The position numbers and the translations under genes are program-made. Below are positions 57,847 to 64,000 of a stretch of DNA of 64,000 bases, one piece after another. The notes under the pieces were generated by a model. That model was not told where the DNA came from, did no database searches, and saw only the letters and a program-made list of their open reading frames with translations. This DNA comes from Streptomyces sp. NBC_00414 (GTDB lineage: Bacteria > Actinomycetota > Actinomycetes > Streptomycetales > Streptomycetaceae): the NCBI RefSeq assembly GCF_036038375.1, contig NZ_CP107935.1, positions 8,990,001 to 9,054,000 of the forward strand, given 5' to 3'. How positions within the stretch are numbered: position 1 is the stretch's first letter; each line of letters starts with the position of its first letter.

Positions 57847-58494
57847 TCAGATCAGCCCGGCCCGTATCGCGTAGGACACGGCATGGGCGCGGTTGCGGGT
57901 CCGGGTGCGCTTCATGGCCCCGTAGAGGATGTATCTCACCGTGCGTTCGGAATAGGAGAGTTCGACCGCGATCTCGTCGCACTGCTTGCCTTCCGCGATC
58001 AGGCGCAGCACGTCCACTTCGCGGGAGTTCAGCTTGGGTACGGTCCGGGCCCGGGTGGTGGCGGTGTGCCGGCCCGGGTCTTCGGCCTGACGCGTCTGAC
58101 GTACAGGTGCGGGCGGGGGAGTGGGAGCGCTCCCGTCGCTCTCGGCCACCGCCCGTACGGAGCGGGCGAAGACGTCCGGGCTGCAGAAGTCCCACCACAC
58201 GACGGCGCGGACACCCCGTTTCCGCGCCGTCGGCATGTCGGCCCGCCACTGTTTGCCCACCACCACGAGGAAGCGTGCGTCGGGCTCGTCGGACAGGTGG
58301 CGGAGCAGGTCCAGCGCGGCGGCGTCCGCCACGTCCACGGCGACCACGATCGCGTCGGCCTCCCGGATCCTGTCCCGCGGCAACTCGTGCAGACGCGGGT
58401 CCAGGGCGACGAAGCCGGACAGCGCGGCGCGGACCAAGGGGGCAGGCGCGTGGATCGCCACGCGCACGGTCCCGGTGAGTACCTGCTGAGGCAT
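57847..58494 (-). CDS. LuxR-family regulator with receiver-like N-terminus
   Basis: The 215-residue protein has a C-terminal LuxR/GerE HTH (LNSREVDVLRLIAEGKQCDEIAVELSYSERTVRYIL, quoted in part) and an N-terminal domain with the alpha/beta order of a response-regulator receiver. The acidic pocket is weak: only VVAVDV offers an Asp. No histidine kinase is adjacent, so phosphorylation is doubtful (atypical response regulator). I prefer ATG 58494 with GAGAGGG ahead over ATG 58527. Confidence 0.8.
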   Translation of the reverse strand: MPQQVLTGTVRVAIHAPAPLVRAALSGFVALDPRLHELPRDRIREADAIVVAVDVADAAALDLLRHLSDEPDARFLVVVGKQWRADMPTARKRGVRAVVWWDFCSPDVFARSVRAVAESDGSAPTPPPAPVRQTRQAEDPGRHTATTRARTVPKLNSREVDVLRLIAEGKQCDEIAVELSYSERTVRYILYGAMKRTRTRNRAHAVSYAIRAGLI

Positions 58495-58948
58495 GGGCCC
58501 TCTCAACTCGCGCCTGTGGTCGCCCATGAGGAATGTGGTCGTCCAGATGGTTCAGGGGCCGATGCTGCCACCCGCGGAGACCGGACAGCCGTGCCAACGG
58601 CCCGAGGTGCTTCAACCGAGGGAAACCTGGCGTCAACCGGGGGAGACCCGGCGCGAGCCCCGGCCGGCTCCGGCGCGGGTGCCCAAGAACTCCCTGTACA
58701 GAACGGCAAGGTTCGCGGCCATGGCTTCACCAGGGGCCGAAGCCCCACAACGATGGTGAAAGCACGTTCCGACGCGCTCCGGACGCCGGAGTGCGCGTCG
58801 GTCCGAACCGCTGGTGGGCCGTCCCGGCGGGTGGCGGCGCGAACCGGTCCGCGGGCCGCCGTGCGGCCCGTGACCACTCCTGGCGATGCCCGGCAACTCC
58901 CGGCGTCTCCGGCAACTTCTAGCAACTTCTAGCAACAAAGGTAGTCGC
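58495..58948. other. Long divergent intergenic region with small repeats
   Basis: This 454-bp region holds an imperfect 21-bp direct repeat (58612-58632 and 58633-58653), an inverted repeat at 58769-58801 (arms CCGACGCG..CTCCGG, two-base bulge), and a tandem of about ten bases (GCAACTTCTA, 58912-58935) just before the next gene. I see no coding sequence. Confidence 0.5.
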
Positions 58949-59836
58949 ATGATCGCGTCCCTTGTCCTGTCCGTGGTGCTCGGCCTGGTGCTGCTCGGGA
59001 CCGCTGCCGCACTCACCCGGCGCAAACGCAACTCCCCCTCCGGACAGGCCCGTACCGCGGGACCGGGCGCCGACCGGAAGGTGCTCGACACCGTCGCCCT
59101 GGGCCTGCATGCACTGGCCGAGGGACGTGCGCACGACGTGCGGCCGCTGCCCGACGTGCACTCGGTCGTCCACTCGGAGCAGCGGCTGACGCTGCAACTC
59201 GCGCAGGCCGACGCGGCGGCGCCGTCACCGTGGACGTCGGACGTCTCCGGGAAGGAGTGGTCGCTGGACCCGGCGAGTCTGCGCGCAGCCGGCACCATCG
59301 GCGCGGGGCGCGCGCATCCGTACTCCCTGACCGTCACCCTCGGCCTCCACAGGGGAGACAGGGTGCTGGTCGACCTCTCGCAGCTGTCGGGGCCGATCGC
59401 CCTGACGGGTGACGACCACGAGGTGCTGCGCCTGGCGCAGGCCGTCATCACCGAAATCGTGTCGGGACCGGTCGGGGTCCTCGCCACGGTCGTCCTGGTG
59501 GGCTCGGCGACCACCCCTCCGGTGACCGACGGACTGGGTTCGCGGTCGGCGCGCCTGCGCACCGCGGCCACCCGCGAGGAGGCCCTGGCGGACGAGGACG
59601 GCATGCCGGCCGGCGGGACGCACGCCCGCCGTCTCTTCGTGGTCACCGCCGCCCAGTTCCGCGACGAGAGCTGGGGGAACGCTCCGCTGCGCGAGACCGA
59701 CGCGCTCCTGGTGCTCGGCTGGATCACCGACGCGGAATGGCACGTCGGGGTGAACGCCGACGGCTCCCTGGACACCGGCCGTCTGGGTGTCCTCGTCGAC
59801 ACCCACACCGCCCGCTTCTCCGGCCTCGTCGACTGA
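58949..59836 (+). CDS. Membrane-anchored hypothetical protein
   Basis: The 295-residue protein begins with an N-terminal transmembrane helix (IASLVLSVVLGLVLLGTAAAL) followed by RRKRN, so the bulk is probably cytosolic. The body alternates strands and helices (RVLVDLSQLSGPIALTGDDH, VGVLATVVLVGSATTPP, RLFVVTAAQF). This resembles the membrane-anchored part seen in some actinobacterial SARP or LysM-linked regulators; I cannot name a family. Start ATG 58949 follows AAAGG. It lies among regulators, and its role is unknown. Confidence 0.6.
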   Translation: MIASLVLSVVLGLVLLGTAAALTRRKRNSPSGQARTAGPGADRKVLDTVALGLHALAEGRAHDVRPLPDVHSVVHSEQRLTLQLAQADAAAPSPWTSDVSGKEWSLDPASLRAAGTIGAGRAHPYSLTVTLGLHRGDRVLVDLSQLSGPIALTGDDHEVLRLAQAVITEIVSGPVGVLATVVLVGSATTPPVTDGLGSRSARLRTAATREEALADEDGMPAGGTHARRLFVVTAAQFRDESWGNAPLRETDALLVLGWITDAEWHVGVNADGSLDTGRLGVLVDTHTARFSGLVD

Positions 59837-59966
59837 CCCGTCGGTCACGGGGCGGACCACCGGGGATGAAGGACCACGGGGGTGAAGGACCATCGGGGGT
59901 GAAGACGGCCGCCTTCCGCCCCCGGGTGGTCCACCCCGTTCGCCGACGAGTTCCGCACCCGCCACG

Positions 59967-62888
59967 TCACCGCCCGGCCGTCGGCACCCAGGCGGGGTCC
60001 GGGAAGGGACCACGGCCTCCCGGCGAGCCGGGCAGAGTCTCCGGGACCAGGCCGCGGTCGGCGAGGCTCCCGTCCAGCCAGGCCGCGGCCAGCTCGGCCC
60101 GGGAGCGGCACCCGGCGCGCTGGAACAGCTGCGTCAGCCGGCGCTCCACGGTCTTCTCGCTCGACGCCAGCCGCGCCGCGATCTGCCGGTTGGTCGCCCC
60201 GTCGCTGACCATCACGGTCAGCCTGACGTCCTCCTCGCTCAACCGGTCCCTGGCCGGGCGCGGTCGCGGCAGCACGAAGCTCCGTCGGCGCGTCATGTGG
60301 CCGAGTGTCGTCAGGGTGGCGCGTCCGATACCCAGCGTCTGCGCGATACGGGAGGCCTCGGCCAGCCACCGTTCGGAGTCCTCGCCGATCTCCACCAGGC
60401 ACAGACAGCAGAGCAGGCCCAGGTACACGTCGCCGCGCTGTCGCACCGCCCGGAGGGCGGCCAGCGCCTGGTCGCCGTCGCCGTGCACCAGGCCGCGGCC
60501 GAACAGCACGGCCTCACAGGTCATGGGGGAGTCCACTTCCCGGTGCAGCGCCTCCAGTTCGTCCAGCGCCTCCCGCATGACCTGAGGCATGCCTTCCAGC
60601 AGGCCGTACGCCAGATACCGCAGCAGCACCTTCTCGACGCCCGCGAGCAGACCGCTCCCGCGAGCCCGCCGTACGTCCTCGCGCGCTCCCTCCAGTGCCT
60701 CCTCCACCTGGCCCGACCAGTACCGCAGACTCATCCTCGCCCAGGCGACGAGCGGGTGCGTCACGCTGTCCGGAATCAACTCCAGCCACGCCCGGGCATG
60801 CCCCAACTCCCCGCGTGCGCAGTGGATCTCGGCCGCCAGCGCGCGGGCGGACTGCGCGGTGGCGGCCGCCGTGCCGCGGGTCAGGCTCCGCGCCTCGATC
60901 CGGCGGGCGGACGCCAGGGCCTGGTCCCAGTCGCCCTCCAGATAGGAGTGCACCATGGCGTGATACCGCGCGGCCGTACTGTCCCCCGCCCCCGTGGAAC
61001 GGTCACCGAGCACGGCGGCCAGGGCGTCGGCGAGGTCCGCGTGTGTGGCCGCGTGCCGCAGCCGGTCCAGGACGGGCGCGCTGTGCACCTCGGGCGGCAG
61101 TGCGCCCAGCGCGTCCAGCAGTTCGGCGCGGCTGCCCGAGGCGGCGGCCAGCAGCCGCAGTTCGGCGGGCGAGGGCAGCGGCCCGGATCCGGACGCACCC
61201 CCGTCGACCGTCGTCGGGCGGGCGTCGCTCCCCGGACGGCACGTCACCACCCGGCCGAGCCCGTACGGACCGGCCAGCGCCGCGTAACCGGCCACGGCGG
61301 GCAGGTGTTCGGGAACAGCACGGCCCTGGGGACCGGAGCCGTCGGCGTACGGCAACCGGTGCTCGTGGAGCGCCGCCAGAGCCCACACCTCGGTGACGTA
61401 CGCCAGCCGATCCCGATCCCGATCCCGATCCCGATCCCGATCCCGATCCCCGTCCCGGTCGGACGACGCGTCCAGACAGGCGAGCAGCGGTTCGCCCAGG
61501 GCCAGCGCACCCGCGTGGTCGGCGTGGCGCAGGCTCAGTTCGGCGGACTCGTACAGCACACCGGGTGCCCTGCGGTCGTCCGGAGCCAGGCGTCGCAGCG
61601 CCGAGGAGTAGGCGCGGACCGACCGCGGCCAGTCGGACCTGGCATCCGTACGGGCCGCGGCCAGCAGCACGTCCACCGCGAGCGCGTCGCCCAGCACGGC
61701 CCCGGCGGCGGTCACGTGATCGGCCAGGCGGGGATGGCCGCCCCCCGCGGTCTCCGCGCCCAGCCGGTCGCTCAACGACCTGACGATCAGGGCGTGCAAC
61801 GACGACACGTCGTGGTGGGTGGGCAGAGCGCGCAGGGCCGCCGCGAGCGCCGGGACCGCGAACGACGCCCGGCCGTCGCCGTCCACGGTCAGGATCCCGT
61901 CCCCGACCAGCGGTGTGAGGGCCCGGTCGAGCAGGCCGGCCCGCCGGGGACCGCCGGGCTTCAGCCGGTGCAGATCGTCGAGCCGTATCTCGGTGTGTTC
62001 GAGAGCGCGGGCCACCGCTGCCGCCGCGTCCAGGTCGAGGGCGTCCGGCGGCTCGTCCGGCCGGCAGAGCCGCCTCAGCTGTGCCACGTCCGTGGTGAGC
62101 CGCAGCGCCTGCTCCGGCTCGGTCAGACAGGCATGGCCGCCGAGTTCGACGAAGTCGCCGCGCTCGTCCATCGCGTCGAGCACGGACAGTACGGCCTCGG
62201 GGGTGCCCGCCATCGGGCCCAGCGCCCGCAGTACCGCCGTCACCAGTGCCGGTTCGACCGGGCGGCCGAGTCCGCGCACCGTCAGGGCCTCGACGTCGGC
62301 GGGCCGCAGCGGCGGCAGATCGAGCAACCGGTCGGCCGCCGACGTCAGTTGCGACGCGCCGCCGTCTCTCGGGTGTACCGGCCGGCCTGCCATCACCATC
62401 GGCACGCCGGCCGGGCGGAAGACCCGGATCAGCAGACCGAGGGCGGCGGCCGTGGGCGACGGCATCCGCTCGACGTCGTCGATCAGCAGCGCGAAAGGTG
62501 CGTCCCTGGCCGCGTCCGTGAGTACCTCGCGCAGGGCGGACAGCTGAGTCAACTCCCCGTACGGGGCCGGGGGTTGACGTGATGTCCGACGGGCGCCACT
62601 GACGCGCACCGTGCTCCGGCGGTTGTGGACCCTGGCGAGCGCGCTGTGGACGCCGGCGGCCAGGGCGGCGGCACCGGGTGTGCCCTCGGCGTCGTGGCAG
62701 CGCAACCGGAGGACCTTGGCGCCCTCCTCGACGGCCGCCCGCCGCGCGTGTTCCAGCACGGCGGTCTTGCCCGATCCGGCCGCGCCGACGACCAGCAGTA
62801 CGCGGGCCGCGTCACCGGTGGCCAGCAGGGTCCGGGTCACCTCCCGGATCTCGTTGTCCCGGCCTATGAGAGGTCCGCCGTCCTGCAC
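59967..62888 (-). CDS. Large ATPase-LuxR (LAL-type) transcriptional regulator
   Basis: The 973-residue protein follows the LAL architecture: an N-terminal AAA domain with an intact P-loop (VGAAGSGKTAV, about residue 35-45) and Walker B FALLIDDVERM, a helical TPR-like middle, and a C-terminal LuxR HTH (VSDGATNRQIAARLASSEKT). LAL proteins act as ATP-dependent activators, often of secondary metabolism or sugar use. GTG 62888 has GGAGG seven bases upstream. Within it lies a run of Asp-Arg dipeptides encoded by a hexamer repeat. It is divergent from another ATPase regulator. Confidence 0.88.
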   Translation of the reverse strand: MQDGGPLIGRDNEIREVTRTLLATGDAARVLLVVGAAGSGKTAVLEHARRAAVEEGAKVLRLRCHDAEGTPGAAALAAGVHSALARVHNRRSTVRVSGARRTSRQPPAPYGELTQLSALREVLTDAARDAPFALLIDDVERMPSPTAAALGLLIRVFRPAGVPMVMAGRPVHPRDGGASQLTSAADRLLDLPPLRPADVEALTVRGLGRPVEPALVTAVLRALGPMAGTPEAVLSVLDAMDERGDFVELGGHACLTEPEQALRLTTDVAQLRRLCRPDEPPDALDLDAAAAVARALEHTEIRLDDLHRLKPGGPRRAGLLDRALTPLVGDGILTVDGDGRASFAVPALAAALRALPTHHDVSSLHALIVRSLSDRLGAETAGGGHPRLADHVTAAGAVLGDALAVDVLLAAARTDARSDWPRSVRAYSSALRRLAPDDRRAPGVLYESAELSLRHADHAGALALGEPLLACLDASSDRDGDRDRDRDRDRDRDRLAYVTEVWALAALHEHRLPYADGSGPQGRAVPEHLPAVAGYAALAGPYGLGRVVTCRPGSDARPTTVDGGASGSGPLPSPAELRLLAAASGSRAELLDALGALPPEVHSAPVLDRLRHAATHADLADALAAVLGDRSTGAGDSTAARYHAMVHSYLEGDWDQALASARRIEARSLTRGTAAATAQSARALAAEIHCARGELGHARAWLELIPDSVTHPLVAWARMSLRYWSGQVEEALEGAREDVRRARGSGLLAGVEKVLLRYLAYGLLEGMPQVMREALDELEALHREVDSPMTCEAVLFGRGLVHGDGDQALAALRAVRQRGDVYLGLLCCLCLVEIGEDSERWLAEASRIAQTLGIGRATLTTLGHMTRRRSFVLPRPRPARDRLSEEDVRLTVMVSDGATNRQIAARLASSEKTVERRLTQLFQRAGCRSRAELAAAWLDGSLADRGLVPETLPGSPGGRGPFPDPAWVPTAGR
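61408..61461 (-). repeat. Hexanucleotide repeat encoding Asp-Arg runs
   Basis: About seven copies of a CGATCC unit on the plus strand, read on the minus strand, encode alternating Asp-Arg inside the LAL regulator. Six-base changes keep the frame. Confidence 0.95.
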
Positions 62889-62901
62889 GCCCACGCCTCC
62901 G

Positions 62902-62975
62902 GAAACGACCAACGGAAATGACCAACAAAAATGACCACAGGTAAACAGCCACTGGCAAATGACCATAATGGCTGT
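62902..62975. promoter_or_regulatory. Direct repeats and inverted repeat between two ATPase regulators
   Basis: AAATGACCA-type elements occur at 62902, 62915, 62928 and 62956 (the first reads AAACGACCA), with 13-base steps and then 28. A perfect inverted repeat ACAGCCA / TGGCTGT (62945-62951 and 62969-62975) encloses the fourth. It could be an operator array for one of the flanking regulators. Confidence 0.6.
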
Positions 62976-63078
62976 CGTCGGCCGAAGGCCCGCACGAAGA
63001 GCCGGCCGACAACGGTCTCCGTACGCGGGTACGTCACCGCCCGCCCGGCACCTGTCGTCGAAGAGAACACGGTGGACC

Positions 63079-64000
63079 ATGACCGCTCCGTCCGAAACCC
63101 CCTGGCTGCTCCACGGGGGCACGGCCGTGAGCCTGGACCGTACGGCCGGTCGACCGGTCGGCCGCGAGCGGCAGTCGGACGAGATCCACGGCCGGCTGAG
63201 TGATCCGGACGGACCACGCCTGGTGCTGGTCCGCGGCGAACGAGGTGTCGGACGCACCGAGTTCGTGCACGCGGTCGGCGAACGGCTCCGTGCGGACGGG
63301 GCGGCCGTGCTCACGGTGGGCTGCGTTCCGGGCGACGAAGCACGGCCGTTTCTGCTGGCGCTGCGGCTGGTCATGGCGCTGGAGGAACACCGGCCCCCCG
63401 CGGCACACCCACGCTCGTCGAAACCGGCCACCGAGGCACCGCGGGCCACCGAGACACTACGAGCCACCGAGGCACTGCGGGCCTCCGAGGCACTGCGGGC
63501 GGCCGAGCAGCGTGACGGGCCGGCCATGGCGGGACTGCTGCGCGCCGCTCTGGCACGACCCGTGCCCGATCCCGTGGTCGTGGTGATGGACGACATCCAG
63601 CACGCCGACACCGGATCGCTGGCCGTGCTCGGTGAGACCGACCTCGCGCGAATGCCGCACACCGTCCGGCTGTTGGCCTCGGCGGTGGGAGGTGCCGAGC
63701 CGAGCGCGGGTGACACCGACGGAGGCCTCCCGACGGCCCGGTCGGCGGCCGTCCGGGGCGCCCACACGATCGTCCTGCCCCGGCTGGGACCGGACGAGAC
63801 CACCACCGTGGTGGCACGTCGGCTGCGGGCCACACCCGACACGACCCTTGCCCGGCGGGTGCGCGAGCTCACCCTCGGGGTCCCCGGCGCGATCGACGCC
63901 CTGCTCACCGGGTGGACGCGTGAGGGGGCGATCAGGGTGGCCGACGGCCACGCCTTCGTCGGCGCGAGGAGACCGACGCCGGTGCTGCCGGACGGCGACC
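63079..64000 (+). CDS. ATPase-type regulator, N-terminal part (runs off the window)
   Basis: About 307 residues are visible, open to the window end. The layout matches the AAA part of LAL/MalT-like regulators: GRERQSDEIHGRL, P-loop-like VRGERGVGRTEF, Walker B VVVVMDDIQHAD, and the winged part DETTTVVARRL. The P-loop Lys is Arg (GVGRT instead of GVGKT), so ATP binding may be altered. Residues about 117-140 are four copies of an ATEALR-type hexapeptide encoded by an 18-bp tandem repeat at 63427-63498. Start ATG 63079 follows the weak GGTGG. It is divergent from the LAL gene. A C-terminal HTH is expected beyond the window but not seen. Confidence 0.75.
   Translation, partial: MTAPSETPWLLHGGTAVSLDRTAGRPVGRERQSDEIHGRLSDPDGPRLVLVRGERGVGRTEFVHAVGERLRADGAAVLTVGCVPGDEARPFLLALRLVMALEEHRPPAAHPRSSKPATEAPRATETLRATEALRASEALRAAEQRDGPAMAGLLRAALARPVPDPVVVVMDDIQHADTGSLAVLGETDLARMPHTVRLLASAVGGAEPSAGDTDGGLPTARSAAVRGAHTIVLPRLGPDETTTVVARRLRATPDTTLARRVRELTLGVPGAIDALLTGWTREGAIRVADGHAFVGARRPTPVLPDGD

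Noticed and set aside
58493..58922. Plus-strand short frames in the gap before the membrane-anchored protein
   Set aside because: No RBS, no conserved motif, and strongly Arg/Pro/Gly-biased composition. I treat the region as non-coding.

Overview
The window is high-GC actinobacterial DNA, most likely from Streptomyces or a close relative. Evidence: strong GC bias at third codon positions, GTG and TTG starts, a type VII (ESX) secretion locus in streptomycete style, DUF6230/DUF6114 and MpaB-family genes, and a characteristic GC-rich intergenic repeat. I saw no tRNA, rRNA, CRISPR array, insertion sequence or prophage genes.

Region 1 (1-14.9 kb) is the secretion apparatus. The 3' end of a mycosin protease gene converges on eccC (minus strand). 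eccD and eccB diverge from eccC and are followed by two WXG100-type genes ending at a strong terminator. Next come a helical acidic protein, a 1217-residue coiled-coil and beta-repeat protein, a YbaB-like protein and another WXG-like small protein.

Region 2 (15.0-43.5 kb) is dominated by one uninterrupted 25.7-kb gene encoding an 8563-residue protein. Its N-terminus looks like an ESX/CpnT-type export domain. Further along are low-complexity linkers with PPxY motifs, a caspase/CHAT-like Cys domain, and an OTU-like cysteine protease with two apparently dead OTU copies. The C-terminal half is a 12.3-kb array of 14 modules with metal-protease-like motifs: nine with HEIGLH and five with HELTHQLGLRDEY. 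The array is best read as repeats of a three-module unit N-K-B with modules missing from some units. Some copies are almost identical in DNA. Immediately downstream lies a two-gene membrane/soluble pair whose proteins share an NNAPxQNV motif (possible immunity or partner genes), then a DUF5713 gene.

Region 3 (43.5-57.8 kb) is a lipid or hydrophobic-compound metabolism neighbourhood: alpha/beta hydrolase, LLM flavin oxidoreductase, acyl-CoA ligase, acyl-CoA dehydrogenase, aldehyde dehydrogenase, three MpaB-family (DUF2236) oxygenases, a DUF6114/DUF6230 membrane-protein pair, and three TetR regulators. Two TetR genes sit divergently beside an enzyme gene with a palindromic candidate operator between them. 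The third is divergent from the oxidoreductase/ligase operon.

Region 4 (57.8-64 kb) is regulatory: an atypical response-regulator-like LuxR protein, a membrane-anchored hypothetical protein, a large ATPase-LuxR (LAL-type) regulator, and the start of a divergent second ATPase regulator whose P-loop lysine is replaced by arginine.

Inferred working model: the ESX machine (EccB/C/D and mycosin) exports the WXG100 proteins and probably the giant protein, with the YbaB-like and helical proteins as chaperone or partner candidates. The metabolic and regulatory genes further right show no evident link to secretion.
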